The notes below the pieces were generated by a model. It did no database searches and had not been told where the DNA came from. It saw nothing but the letters and a program-made list of their open reading frames with translations. Below are positions 52,245 to 61,973 of a DNA stretch of 64,000 bases, one piece after another. Origin of the DNA: JBALVT01 sp036960305 (GTDB lineage Bacteria > Pseudomonadota > Gammaproteobacteria > Pseudomonadales > Halieaceae); contig JBALWA010000001.1 of NCBI GenBank assembly GCA_036960305.1, positions 124,001 to 188,000 of the forward strand, in the 5' to 3' direction. The number at the start of each line of letters is the position of its first letter. Position 1 is the first letter of the stretch. Made by a program: the position numbers and the translations under genes.

Positions 52245-53366
52245 ATGTCTTCTTCGCTTGAAAAACTGGAATCCGGCGCGCTCTGGGCGGAGTTTTGCGA
52301 CCAGCTAAAACAAGCCGGTGACCAGATTTTTGCAGAGGGTGTTCCCTCAGATCAGCTTACGCGCGCAGAGGGGTACCGGTATTTGACCCGGCTGCTACGC
52401 CTTAGTCTGGAGAAAAACATTGAGTTTGGAGACCCCCAATTCCCCAGGTTCTATTCTTTGTCTCACGAGACAGCCAAGATCGGCAATGACAACCCCGACA
52501 ACTTCTACCAGAACTGTTCTGTGGATGGCTCCAGGGACTATCTTATCAAGGGTAATCGTGGCTCGGTCGCCTATCTCAGTATAGAGAGCAAGGCGGGTTC
52601 GTTTGCGTCCGGGGGGGATATGGCGCCAACAGGGCACGTTGAGATCAATCAACTACAGACTGATGAGGAAGGCAATTTCGAACTGTTGGTGAGCGCAGAT
52701 AAAAAAGCGGGTAACTGGCTGCCCATGACCGCAGAATCTGACAATTTACTGGTGCGCCAGACTTTTCGGGATCGTGCTGCTGAGCGCCCCGCGGAACTTG
52801 GTATCGAGTGTCTCAACCCTCTGGGAGATGCGCAGTTATGCCCGCAGCGTTTTGCCGGGCAATTACAGCAGGTGGTGCCGTTTGTGTCGGGTACTTCCGG
52901 ATTGTTTCATCAATGGATGCAGGGCTTTAGCCAACACGTAAATGAATTACCTGCCAATGACCAGCAGATGTGTATCAGGTCGGGCGGCGATCCCTCGATC
53001 CACTACCACAATAGCTATTGGCGGTTGGCTACTGATGAGGCGCTGCTCATTGAGTTTACGCCTCCGCAACACTACCGAACCTGGAATTTCCAGTTGTCCA
53101 ATTACTGGATGGAATCGCTGGACTATCGCTACCACCGTATCAGTGTCAGCAATTATTCAGCAGTGGCGGAGCCCAATGGCAATATCCAGATTGTGGTTGC
53201 CCATTCCAATCCGGGACCGGGGTGCAAGAATTGGCTTACCACGGCAGGCCACGAAGTGGGTGCGATGTTACTGCGTTATGTGGAGGCTGAAGACTTCCCC
53301 CCGGTATCTACCCGGGTAGTACCTTTTCGATCGTTGCTGGATGATTTCGCGGGGCTACCGTCATGA
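52245..53366 (+). CDS. DUF1214 domain-containing protein
   Basis: A 373-residue protein whose C-terminal half carries DUF1214 features (IHYHNSYWRLATDEALLIEF, YRTWNFQLSNYWMESLDYRY, ISVSNYSAVAEPNGNIQIVVAHSNPG). DUF1214 proteins are beta-rich and often occur with DUF1254 or with lipid and xenobiotic genes; function is not known. No signal peptide. ATG 52245 gives the natural start; the frame upstream overlaps the small gene. Stop overlaps the sulfotransferase start by four bases. Confidence 0.82.
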   Translation: MSSSLEKLESGALWAEFCDQLKQAGDQIFAEGVPSDQLTRAEGYRYLTRLLRLSLEKNIEFGDPQFPRFYSLSHETAKIGNDNPDNFYQNCSVDGSRDYLIKGNRGSVAYLSIESKAGSFASGGDMAPTGHVEINQLQTDEEGNFELLVSADKKAGNWLPMTAESDNLLVRQTFRDRAAERPAELGIECLNPLGDAQLCPQRFAGQLQQVVPFVSGTSGLFHQWMQGFSQHVNELPANDQQMCIRSGGDPSIHYHNSYWRLATDEALLIEFTPPQHYRTWNFQLSNYWMESLDYRYHRISVSNYSAVAEPNGNIQIVVAHSNPGPGCKNWLTTAGHEVGAMLLRYVEAEDFPPVSTRVVPFRSLLDDFAGLPS

Positions 53367-54544
53367 CGCAATACAACTTCGATGCTGATGAGTTGGTGGC
53401 GGCGGCGAAGACCATTGACGGCCTGGATGACTTCGGCGACGAGAGCTATCGTGAACCTTTGGAAAAACTGCTTTGGTCTTTGCAGTATGAGGCGGAGCTC
53501 AACACGGTTGGGCGGACGGTCTTGCTGCAACGCATCGTGGATATCCTTGCGACGCGATTACGGGTGCACGAGTACATCAAACGTTTTCCGGAAATCCTGG
53601 AAGAAGACATTGTCGCCCCGCTGGTCATCGTTGGTTTACCTCGCACTGGGACGACCATGTTGCACCGGACCATCGCCGCGGACCCGCGCCTGTATGCCCC
53701 ACTGTGGTATGAGGTGCGTTTTCCCTGTCCCGCGCTGGATTGGGATTTCACCAAAGCCGGTGACCAGCGTATCGCAGATGCCCGGGCTGAGATGCAAGCG
53801 ATGCTTGATGCTAATCCGGAGCTGCTGGCAATACACCCTATGGATGCTGAGGGACCTGACGAGGATATTATGCTGTTGGAGCAGTCTTTCTACAGTTTTA
53901 TGACCCAGTCCAGTGCCAATGTTCCCAGCTTCGACGCCTGGTTGGAGAAACAGGACCATACACCGGGGTACGAGTACCTAAAGTTATTGTTGCAGTTTTT
54001 GCAGTGGCAGAAAAAGCGCACTGGCCAAACTGCTGAACGGTGGACACTGAAGGCCCCTCATCACCTGCACTACATGGATTTGGTGTTCAAGGTTTTTCCC
54101 GATGCCAAGGTGGTGCAATCACATCGCGATCCGGTGGATACCATCCCCTCGCTTATCGGCCTGATTGCCGGAGTCTGGGTAATATACTCTGATTCAGCCG
54201 ATCTGAAGGAAGCTGGGCGGCAGTGGGCGCGAAAATTCGCCAATGGTATGCGGCATACTATGAATGTACGACGCCTTGTCGGCGAGGACCGATTTCTGGA
54301 CCTCTGGTTTCGGGATACTGTAAGCGAGCCTCTACGGGAAATTCGCAAAGTCTATAGCTTTCTCGGAATGGAGTTGACCCCGGAAGCACAGGCGGAGATG
54401 GAGAAATGGCAGGCATTCAATCAACGTGAATTGCGACCATCCCACGAATATACCTTTGAGCAGTACGGTTTTACCGAGGCGGGCCTGGAGCGGCAGTTCC
54501 TGGACTATCGCAAGCGGTTTATTACGTCCAACGGCGCGATATGA
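53363..54544 (+). CDS. Sulfotransferase family protein
   Basis: A 393-residue PAPS-dependent sulfotransferase: 5'-phosphosulfate loop VGLPRTGTTMLHR at about residues 90-102, and 3'-phosphate-binding SHRDPVDTIPS at 253-263, with RWTLKAPHHLHYMDL between. It moves sulfate from PAPS to a hydroxyl group of an acceptor that is not evident. The family is common for lipid, steroid and glycan sulfation. Coupled translationally to the DUF1214 gene. Confidence 0.9.
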   Translation: MTQYNFDADELVAAAKTIDGLDDFGDESYREPLEKLLWSLQYEAELNTVGRTVLLQRIVDILATRLRVHEYIKRFPEILEEDIVAPLVIVGLPRTGTTMLHRTIAADPRLYAPLWYEVRFPCPALDWDFTKAGDQRIADARAEMQAMLDANPELLAIHPMDAEGPDEDIMLLEQSFYSFMTQSSANVPSFDAWLEKQDHTPGYEYLKLLLQFLQWQKKRTGQTAERWTLKAPHHLHYMDLVFKVFPDAKVVQSHRDPVDTIPSLIGLIAGVWVIYSDSADLKEAGRQWARKFANGMRHTMNVRRLVGEDRFLDLWFRDTVSEPLREIRKVYSFLGMELTPEAQAEMEKWQAFNQRELRPSHEYTFEQYGFTEAGLERQFLDYRKRFITSNGAI

Positions 54545-54758
54545 CGTCGACTCCACGGTAATTTATAAGGCGTAAATTGCCGGGTTTTTCGAAAGCTGTG
54601 TGTACAACGGCACAGAATTCGAGTTCCTGCATAATCTCCACAGTTCCAACACATTTACATCACATTACCTCCTTGTTATCAGTCCACACTCCATTCTGTC
54701 CCTGGGACGAAACGTAACGGCAAACCACTATCCTTTCGGTTTAATGGAGACTTATTCA

Positions 54759-55376
54759 ATGACTAAATCAAGTTTATTCACAACAGCTGCAAGCCTGACG
54801 CTATTCAGTGTCGCTTTAATCAGTGTCGATGGTTTTGCCCGTGGCGGCGAAGGGGGGCGACAGGGTCACTCCGAACCTACCCGCATGACGCTTCTTGAGC
54901 GTCTGGACAATAACGCCGATGGCGTTTTAAGTCTGGACGAGTTCAGCGAACAGCATACGGCGAGCGCGCAACGACATTTCGACAAAAAGGATGCCGATAA
55001 CGACGAACGCTTGTCGCTTGAGGAGTTTTCCGCAACCAGTAAACATAGGCGTCATCCCACTTTGGATGGGCTGGATGCCGGCGCACTGGATGCGTGTCTG
55101 GAAGATGCCCTGGGCAGTGATGTGCCAGTACGGCCGGATGCAGCTGCGGCCTTTACCGCGGCTGATATCAATCAGGATAATGCGGTTGATCGGGACGAAT
55201 TCCTGGCCGCCGGCTACAGCCGTGCCGAAGAACGCTTCTCGGATATTGATCGCGACAGTGATGGGCAACTTGGCAGTGACGAGGTCGGTGCATACCAGGC
55301 ACTTCGTCAGGCACAACGCGATGCTCACCGCAGTTGTGTGGCGGAGCAATTGGATGAAGATAGCCTGCTGAACTAG
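54759..55376 (+). CDS. Secreted EF-hand calcium-binding protein
   Basis: A 205-residue protein with an N-terminal signal peptide (TKSSLFTTAASLTLFSVALI, cleavage probably after residues 26-28) and four EF-hand loops: 50-61 (DNNADGVLSLDE), 78-89 (DADNDERLSLEE), 136-147 (DINQDNAVDRDE) and 164-175 (DRDSDGQLGSDE). Each loop has the expected acidic 1, 3, 5 and 12 positions or close variants. Two cysteines (C113, C193) may pair. ATG 54759 is preceded by TGGAGA. It lies just upstream of gspC but a hairpin and probable promoter lie between, so cotranscription is not implied. Confidence 0.85.
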   Translation: MTKSSLFTTAASLTLFSVALISVDGFARGGEGGRQGHSEPTRMTLLERLDNNADGVLSLDEFSEQHTASAQRHFDKKDADNDERLSLEEFSATSKHRRHPTLDGLDAGALDACLEDALGSDVPVRPDAAAAFTAADINQDNAVDRDEFLAAGYSRAEERFSDIDRDSDGQLGSDEVGAYQALRQAQRDAHRSCVAEQLDEDSLLN

Positions 55377-55453
55377 GTTCACACCTCGTGTGGAGACCAC
55401 CAATCGCCCTCATGTGAGCTGGAATCCCTCACAGGGGCCGCCGTTACTGGGCT

Positions 55454-55484
55454 CCTGTCGAGTTTTGATCAAAAAACCGACAGG
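55454..55484. repeat. Inverted repeat between the EF-hand gene and gspC
   Basis: CCTGTCG and CGACAGG are perfect 7-base arms; inside them GTTTTGATCAAAAAAC extends the symmetry. A T6 run follows about 12 bases later, so it may act as a weak terminator for the EF-hand gene, or as an operator for the gsp operon. Confidence 0.4.
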
Positions 55485-55515
55485 AAATTACTCGGCTTTT
55501 TTGAATCAGATGGTG

Positions 55516-55542
55516 TTAACTTGGACCAGCCCGACCTATACT
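55516..55542 (+). promoter_or_regulatory. Weak candidate sigma-70 promoter for the gsp operon
   Basis: TTAACT and TATACT, 15 bases apart, lie 64 bases upstream of the gspC start. The -10 is good but the spacing is short, so this is a tentative call. Confidence 0.3.
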
Positions 55543-55605
55543 TGTTGTAGGAGTTTTTCTAGTGTTATTAGAACGTTACGCTAAAGCGTTGAAGGGGAGA
55601 GTAGT

Positions 55606-56637
55606 TTGCCGGCCCAGTGGCAGCAAAGTTCAAGCGACAGTCTGGAGCGCGCAAGCAGTGCGGTGCTCTCGGTGTGGCATCGACTTGCCCAGCCGGAGAC
55701 CGCGCGTCGCGCACGCCTGTTGGTTGCGTTTGTTCTGCTGGTCTGGGTGCTCGTTTCCCTGGTCGAATTAGTCTGGTCTTTCACTCCTCGCCCGAATGCC
55801 CCCGTTTCGGCAGAGGTTGATATTCTCAACCCGGTAGAAAATGGAAGCATTGATACTGAAATGGCGGCTGTAGATCTGGACAAAATGGTTTCCTGGCATC
55901 TGTTTGGTGTGGCGGGCGAAACCACGCCTGCCGATACCGTTGTGCCCGTGGTGGAGGCTGCCAGCGAGCGTGACGGTATAGAGAACGGGGCCAGGGACAC
56001 GCGCTTGAACCTCAAGTTGCGAGGCGTTGTGGCTTCCTCCGAGGATGGATTGGGTCATGCCATGATCGAGTTTCGCTCGGAGCAGGAAGTCTATGCGGTC
56101 GGGGATAAGTTACCCACTGCCGGGAATGTCAGTCTGGCAAAGGTGTTGCCTGACGGGGTTGTGCTGGATAATGCGGGTACCTATGAGTTGTTGCGGCTGT
56201 ATGATGATACCGAGCTGACGGGGCAGTTGTCGCAAAAGGCGCCGAAGCCAGTGCCAGCTGTGAGCAAGTCCCCTTCGGCCCAAATTGTGCCCCGGGTTGT
56301 AGGTGCCACGCTGGTGGCGGGCAACGTCAGGCAGCAGTTATACGAAAACCCCCAGTCGCTGGCGGCCGTTGTGAGAGTGAGTGCGGTGCGGGAGAACAAT
56401 ACACTGCGGGGCTATCGCGTGGACCCGGGTAAGAATGGTGCGCAATTCACCCAGCTGGGCTTTAAAGCGGGCGATATTGTTACCAGCGTCAATGGTATCG
56501 CTCTCGATAACCCGGGAAATACCATGCAGCTGTATCAGTTGATGCGGACGGCTTCCAGTGCGGTTTTTGATTTGGAACGCGACGGTGAAAGCCTTACTTT
56601 GACGGTCGATCTGGGCGAGGTCTCCAGCGATGGTTGA
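55606..56637 (+). CDS. gspC: Type II secretion system protein GspC
   Basis: Inner-membrane linker that connects the secretin GspD with the GspLM platform. The 343-residue protein has a short cytoplasmic N-terminus, one membrane helix near residues 36-57, the HR domain (LDKMVSWHLFGVAG, LRGVVAS) and a C-terminal PDZ domain (YRVDPGKNGAQFTQLGFKAGDIVTSVNG). The start is TTG 55606, preceded by GGGGAGA. First gene of the gsp operon; its last codons overlap the longer frame of gspD. Confidence 0.93.
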   Translation: MPAQWQQSSSDSLERASSAVLSVWHRLAQPETARRARLLVAFVLLVWVLVSLVELVWSFTPRPNAPVSAEVDILNPVENGSIDTEMAAVDLDKMVSWHLFGVAGETTPADTVVPVVEAASERDGIENGARDTRLNLKLRGVVASSEDGLGHAMIEFRSEQEVYAVGDKLPTAGNVSLAKVLPDGVVLDNAGTYELLRLYDDTELTGQLSQKAPKPVPAVSKSPSAQIVPRVVGATLVAGNVRQQLYENPQSLAAVVRVSAVRENNTLRGYRVDPGKNGAQFTQLGFKAGDIVTSVNGIALDNPGNTMQLYQLMRTASSAVFDLERDGESLTLTVDLGEVSSDG

Positions 56638-56695
56638 AGCCAGATGTCTGTCCGTGCGCAAATTTACAGAGGATGAAAGTTTGCTAACTGTTTTA

Positions 56696-58720
56696 ATGCG
56701 TGCATTGAAGACCCCACTGCTTGCGGTGGGGCTGATGCTGTGCACGCTGCTGGGAACGTCAGTGTCTGCCCAGGATTACACGGTCAACCTGAAGGAAACC
56801 GATATTCAGGAGTTGATCAAGTTTGTAGCTGAGGCCACCGGCACCACGATTGTGGTAGATCCTGCGGTTAAGGGTAAGGTGAAAGTCGTCTCTTCCAAGC
56901 CCGTCTCCAGCAGCGAGCTATACAATTTATTTTTGTCTATTCTGGAGGTCCACGGCTATACCGCCGTTCGAAGTGGTGGCGTGGTAAGAGTCATACAAAG
57001 CAAGGATGCACGCTCCTCGCCTGTAGCGGTGAGAGATGAAGCAGGGACTACAGCTTCCGATGAGTATGTCACAGCGGTTATTCGCCTGGAAAATATTTCT
57101 GCCGCGAAGTTGATCCCAGTGCTGAGACCCCTGGTGCCACAGCAGGCGCATATGGCGGCCTACGCGCCCAGTAATGCCATTATCATCTCCGATGTTTCGG
57201 CTAATATTGATCGCATCCGAGATATCATCCAGCGAATGGATCGGTCTGCCGAGCAGCAAACAGAAATTATTAAACTGAAGTATGCTGTGGCTGATGATGT
57301 GGTTCGTATGCTGGACCAGCTGAATAAATCTGAGGCCAAGCAAAATGGTGCTACTGAGGTAGAAGTGTTACTGGTTGCAGATGACCGTACCAATAGCGTG
57401 CTCGTTAGCGGTGAAGAGTTAGAGCGCGCGCGGATCAGTAAATTGATTAGTTATCTTGATACGCCGCTGGAGCAAAGCGGGAATGTAAAGGTAGTGTATC
57501 TCGAATATGCCGAGGCGAAGGAAATCGCCGAGGTGTTAACCCGTGTGATGCAAAATATGAGTCGCCTGGAGGAGCCGGAAGGAAAGAAAACATCACGTTC
57601 AAGCAACTCGGCAACCATTGAAGCTGATGAGGGTACCAATGCACTGATAATCACTGCGGATACGGATGAAATGGCTTCCATTGAGGCCGTGATACGACGA
57701 CTGGATATTCGCAGGGCGCAGGTGTTGGTAGAGGCGATAATCGTGGAGATGCAGATTATCGATGGGCAAGACCTGGGCCTGCAATGGTTGTTTGCCAACG
57801 ACAGCGGCTTTTATGGCAGTAACATCAATGCCGGCGATGCCAGGGCAAGAAATATAGGAGAGGCAATCTTTCCGCCCAGCGATACTGAAAATCCCGACAG
57901 AGAACCCGATCTGGGTGACCTGGCTGGCGCTCTGGCGGGTACACCCGGGCTCTCTATGGGTTGGGGTACCCTGGACGACGGCTTGTCGATGACGATAATC
58001 CTTAATGCCCTGAATGAACAGAACAATGCCAACATCCTGTCTACACCCAGCCTGCTGACACTGGATAATCAGGAAGCGTATATTACCGTTGGACAGAATG
58101 TCCCTTTCGTGACGGGCTCATTTACCAATACGGGGGCGGGCGGTGACGGCGCACAGAACCCCTTCCAGACCATCGAACGAGAGAACGTTGGCATCACCCT
58201 GACAGTGACACCGCATATCAATGAAGGTGACGCGGTGGTTCTTGATATTGAGCAGGAAGTGTCAAGCCTGACCGGATTGTCCGCCATAGCCTCAGACCTC
58301 ATAACCAATGAGCGCAAGATACAGACGAAAGTGCTGGCTGGAGACGGGCGCACCGTGGTGCTCGGCGGATTGATTAAGGACGACGTGCAGGACGGCACCC
58401 AGAAGGTACCCATTTTGGGCGATATCCCGTTTTTGGGCAGGCTGTTCCGCACCGATGCGGTCAAGGTCACCAAAACCAATTTGCTGATATTTATTCGTGC
58501 GACCATTATTCGGGACGACGAGCAACTCGACGGTGCTTCAGCAGACAAGTACCAGTACATCCGAGCACAACAGTTGTTGCGCAAGGAGCAGGGCCTGATG
58601 TTCCTGGATGACGAGAATCTACCCGTTATCCCCGAGTGGGAGCAGCAAATTCAACAACTGGAAGAAATTCGCGAAGAGGATCAGGACGAAAAAGCCACTT
58701 CGGGTTCGGGTGAGAGCTGA
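56696..58720 (+). CDS. gspD: Type II secretion system secretin GspD
   Basis: Outer-membrane secretin. From ATG 56696 the 674-residue protein starts with a clean signal peptide (cleavage after TSVSA, before QDYTVNL) followed by N0-N3 domains and the secretin core (VPILGDIPFLGRLFR, TPSLLTLDNQEAYITVGQNVPFV). ATG 56630 would overlap gspC and give an acidic, overlong leader; TTG 56681 has the better ribosome binding site (AGAGGA) and is a real alternative. The tail after residue 640 is Glu/Asp/Gln-rich. Confidence 0.95.
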   Translation: MRALKTPLLAVGLMLCTLLGTSVSAQDYTVNLKETDIQELIKFVAEATGTTIVVDPAVKGKVKVVSSKPVSSSELYNLFLSILEVHGYTAVRSGGVVRVIQSKDARSSPVAVRDEAGTTASDEYVTAVIRLENISAAKLIPVLRPLVPQQAHMAAYAPSNAIIISDVSANIDRIRDIIQRMDRSAEQQTEIIKLKYAVADDVVRMLDQLNKSEAKQNGATEVEVLLVADDRTNSVLVSGEELERARISKLISYLDTPLEQSGNVKVVYLEYAEAKEIAEVLTRVMQNMSRLEEPEGKKTSRSSNSATIEADEGTNALIITADTDEMASIEAVIRRLDIRRAQVLVEAIIVEMQIIDGQDLGLQWLFANDSGFYGSNINAGDARARNIGEAIFPPSDTENPDREPDLGDLAGALAGTPGLSMGWGTLDDGLSMTIILNALNEQNNANILSTPSLLTLDNQEAYITVGQNVPFVTGSFTNTGAGGDGAQNPFQTIERENVGITLTVTPHINEGDAVVLDIEQEVSSLTGLSAIASDLITNERKIQTKVLAGDGRTVVLGGLIKDDVQDGTQKVPILGDIPFLGRLFRTDAVKVTKTNLLIFIRATIIRDDEQLDGASADKYQYIRAQQLLRKEQGLMFLDDENLPVIPEWEQQIQQLEEIREEDQDEKATSGSGES

Positions 58721-60273
58721 TGTCTGGTTCCGAGCTTGCGTTCGATCAAACGGATGATGCCCTGGCGGAAGTCGAGGGGCAGATACCGGAAGAGGGTGGT
58801 GGCAGCGGCAATTTGCCTTTTACCTATGCCAAACAGTATGGCGTTCTGTTGGACCGCAATAGTGAGACACTGACTGTTGTACACCTGGGCACACCAGCTG
58901 CGAATGTGCTGGCTGAGCTGCGGCGCTACCTCGGTTCGACTTTTGAACTTCATGCGGTAGCCGATGCCGAATTTCAACGGCGCTTGACCCTGGGTTACCA
59001 ACGCGGCAATAACGAAGCGGTACAAATGGCCGAGGACCTGGGTTCTGATATTGATCTCAGTCGCCTGGCTGATGAGATTCCCGAGATGGGTGATCTCATG
59101 GATGCAGAAGATGACGCACCCATTATTCGCCTGATTAACGCCATACTATCCCAGGCAGTAAGAGAGAAGGCGTCGGACATTCATGTGGAGACCTTTGAGG
59201 ACCGCCTGAGCATACGCTACCGGGTAGATGGGGTTTTGTCTGAAGTCCTGTCCCCCAAACGTATGCTTGCGCCGCTACTGGTATCTCGCCTCAAGGTGAT
59301 GGCTAAACTGGATATCGCGGAGAAACGCGTTCCCCAGGATGGTCGGATATCGGTAAAAATAGCCGGTCATGCGGTAGATATTCGTATGTCGACTATTCCT
59401 TCCGCCCATGGTGAGCGGGTGGTTTTGCGATTGTTGGACAAGCAGTCCGGACAGTTGCAGTTGTCCCAGTTGGCGATGAACGAACAGGTGTTCTCGGCAT
59501 ACCAGCGGTCGCTGCGGAGCCCGCATGGCATTATCCTTGTGACCGGGCCCACGGGTTCGGGTAAAACCACAACTCTTTATGCGGGCTTGTCACATGTCAA
59601 TGAAAGCAGTCGCAATATACTGACAATCGAGGACCCCATCGAATACATGTTGCCTGGCGTGGGACAAACTCAGGTAAATACCAAGGTGGAAATGACATTC
59701 GCCCGTGGACTGCGCGCTATTTTGCGCCAGGATCCCGATATCGTCATGGTCGGCGAAATCCGCGACCTGGAAACCGCAGAAATCGCCGTTCAGGCCTCTC
59801 TGACAGGGCACCTGGTATTGTCTACTTTGCACACGAATACTGCGATTGGTGCGGTAACCCGAATGCAGGATATGGGCATTGAGCCCTTCCTGTTGGCGTC
59901 CAGTCTTATCGCGGTAATGGCCCAGCGCCTTGTGCGAATTCTCTGTGACGACTGCAAGGTGGCTGTTGTCGCCGATGAAGCTGAGCTGTCATTGCTGGGA
60001 CTGGCGGGCAAGGCCGAAGATGTCACGATCTACCAGGCCGACGGTTGTGAGCACTGTAAATATACAGGTTACAAAGGGCGTACGGGCATCTATGAGTTGA
60101 TTGAAGTGGATGATGCCTTGCGTTTGATGATTCACCAGGGCGCCAGCGAGCAGGAGATGTTAGTCACGGCACGCAAGCAATATCCCGGGATTATCGAGGA
60201 TGGCCGCCGGCGTATCCTCGCGGGTGAGACGAGTATGGCCGAGGTCTTGCGGGTAACCACTGCGACCTCTTGA
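58720..60273 (+). CDS. gspE: Type II secretion ATPase GspE
   Basis: Cytoplasmic ATPase that drives pseudopilus assembly. The 517-residue protein has an N-terminal GspE/PilB domain, Walker A GPTGSGKTTTLY, the Asp/Walker B segment DPDIVMVGEIRDLETAEIA, and the CDDC...CEHC zinc tetracysteine. Its ATG shares one base with the gspD stop (TGATG). It is a paralogue of PilB at 20870-22591. Confidence 0.97.
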   Translation: MSGSELAFDQTDDALAEVEGQIPEEGGGSGNLPFTYAKQYGVLLDRNSETLTVVHLGTPAANVLAELRRYLGSTFELHAVADAEFQRRLTLGYQRGNNEAVQMAEDLGSDIDLSRLADEIPEMGDLMDAEDDAPIIRLINAILSQAVREKASDIHVETFEDRLSIRYRVDGVLSEVLSPKRMLAPLLVSRLKVMAKLDIAEKRVPQDGRISVKIAGHAVDIRMSTIPSAHGERVVLRLLDKQSGQLQLSQLAMNEQVFSAYQRSLRSPHGIILVTGPTGSGKTTTLYAGLSHVNESSRNILTIEDPIEYMLPGVGQTQVNTKVEMTFARGLRAILRQDPDIVMVGEIRDLETAEIAVQASLTGHLVLSTLHTNTAIGAVTRMQDMGIEPFLLASSLIAVMAQRLVRILCDDCKVAVVADEAELSLLGLAGKAEDVTIYQADGCEHCKYTGYKGRTGIYELIEVDDALRLMIHQGASEQEMLVTARKQYPGIIEDGRRRILAGETSMAEVLRVTTATS

Positions 60274-60291
60274 TGATGGGTTTATGAACTA

Positions 60292-61512
60292 ATGACAGCC
60301 TATCGTTACCAGGCACTCAATGAAGACGGCAAGCGGGTCAAAGGCGTCGTCGAGGGTGACTCCGAGCGCCACGTGAGAGGCCAATTGCGCGGTCAGAACC
60401 TGCGTCCGCTGGAGGTGGGACTGGCGAACCGGCAGGTGGCAAGTACAGCCAGCACCCGGGGACGGCTGTTCGAGTCTGGGGTGAAGACGGCGGATCTGGC
60501 GCTGGTTACCCGGCAGCTGGCGACACTGGTTTCATCCAACCTGCCCCTGGATGAATGTTTGCAAGCGGCTGCGGAACAAACACGCAAGCCGCGCATCAAA
60601 GGTATGCTGTTACAGGTCCGTTCACGGGTGGCTGAAGGGCATACGCTGGCCTATGCTATGGGGGAATTCCCCCAGGTGTTTAACGAGATGTTTCGTGCCA
60701 TGGTCAATGCGGGAGAGCATGCCGGGTTTTTGGGGCCTGTGCTTGAACAATTGGCGGATTACAGCGAGCAGCGCCAATACACCCAGCAGAAGCTAAAGAT
60801 GGCCATGATTTATCCGATTATCCTCATGGCGGTGGCCGGGGCTGTCGTTGTGGCATTGATGGTTTTTGTGGTCCCGGAACTGGTCGGTATATTTGCGCAC
60901 TCCAAGGCTAAACTGCCTTTTTTGACCCGCGCCCTGATAGCGTCAAGCGACTTTCTCCGCGACTACGGGATCTGGTTGCTGATAGGGCTGGTGCTCGCAG
61001 TGGTCCTTTTCAGGCGCGCTTTGAGGGATCCAGGGAGAAAGAAGCGCTGGCACGGTCTATTGCTTCGTACGCCCGGAATTTCGGGACTGATTACGGCAAT
61101 GGATACGGCGCGTTTTGCATCGACTCTCAGTATTTTGATGGCCAGCGGCGTTCCTCTACTGGAGTCCCTCAGAATAGCCGGGCAGGTGCTGACCAATCTG
61201 GTGTTGCGCAAAGACAGTGAACTGGTGGCCGAACGGGTTCAGGAGGGCAGTAGTCTGCACAGGGCTTTGCAACACAGCGGCCGGTTTCCGCCCATGATGG
61301 TGCATATGGTCGCCAGCGGTGAAGCCAGTGGTGAGCTGGAAACGATGCTTGAACGCTCAGCGACGAACCAGGAGCGGGAGCTGGAAATGACCCTGGGAAC
61401 CGTTATGAGTATCTTTGAGCCTCTGATGGTGCTGGTCATGGGCGGGCTGGTCCTGACCATCGTACTGGCTGTTCTGTTACCAATTTTTGACCTCAATACA
61501 ATGGTGAAGTGA
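60292..61512 (+). CDS. gspF: Type II secretion inner-membrane protein GspF
   Basis: Platform protein of the secretion machine, 406 residues, with three membrane helices and the two repeat domains (LVTRQLATLVSSNLPLDECL, RFASTLSILMASGVPLLESL). The N-terminal YRYQALNEDGKRVKGVVEGD is diagnostic for GspF/PilC. An 18-base gap separates it from gspE and four bases from gspG. Confidence 0.97.
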   Translation: MTAYRYQALNEDGKRVKGVVEGDSERHVRGQLRGQNLRPLEVGLANRQVASTASTRGRLFESGVKTADLALVTRQLATLVSSNLPLDECLQAAAEQTRKPRIKGMLLQVRSRVAEGHTLAYAMGEFPQVFNEMFRAMVNAGEHAGFLGPVLEQLADYSEQRQYTQQKLKMAMIYPIILMAVAGAVVVALMVFVVPELVGIFAHSKAKLPFLTRALIASSDFLRDYGIWLLIGLVLAVVLFRRALRDPGRKKRWHGLLLRTPGISGLITAMDTARFASTLSILMASGVPLLESLRIAGQVLTNLVLRKDSELVAERVQEGSSLHRALQHSGRFPPMMVHMVASGEASGELETMLERSATNQERELEMTLGTVMSIFEPLMVLVMGGLVLTIVLAVLLPIFDLNTMVK

Positions 61513-61516
61513 TTTT

Positions 61517-61966
61517 ATGAATGTATCTAATAGCAGGCAGCTGAAACACAGCGGCTTTTCGCTGGTCGAAATTCTCGTGGTACTGGTTATCATGGGGCTT
61601 CTGATCAGTATTGTGGCACCTACCGTCCTCAATCAGGCCGACGAGGCGCGCGTGCAGAAAGCGTATGCTGATTTTAAGTCAATTGAGACGGCATTGAAGA
61701 TCTATCGCCTCGACAATTATGTTTACCCCACAACCGAGCAGGGGCTGGAGGCTTTGGTAGAGCTCAGCTCGATTGACCCGGAGCCGAGAAACTTCAAAAA
61801 AGGTGGATACCTGTCGGAGTTGCCTGTTGATCCCTGGGGCAGGCCTTACCTGTATCTCAGCCCTGGAGAGAATGGGGAAGTCGATATATACACGCTGGGT
61901 GTTGATGGGCTTTCCGGTGGCGAGGGCCAGAATGCCGATATTGGAAACTGGAAGGAGTCAGAGTAA
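61517..61966 (+). CDS. gspG: Major pseudopilin GspG
   Basis: A 149-residue pseudopilin, the main subunit of the pseudopilus. Prepilin site HSG-FSLVEILVVLVIMG with Glu at +5, then the GspG-specific YPTTEQGLEALV, LPVDPWGRPYLYLSPGENGEVDIYTLGVDGLSGGEG segments. The aspartates in the last part bind calcium. Processed by PilD. Confidence 0.97.
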   Translation: MNVSNSRQLKHSGFSLVEILVVLVIMGLLISIVAPTVLNQADEARVQKAYADFKSIETALKIYRLDNYVYPTTEQGLEALVELSSIDPEPRNFKKGGYLSELPVDPWGRPYLYLSPGENGEVDIYTLGVDGLSGGEGQNADIGNWKESE

Positions 61967-61973
61967 CGCTACA

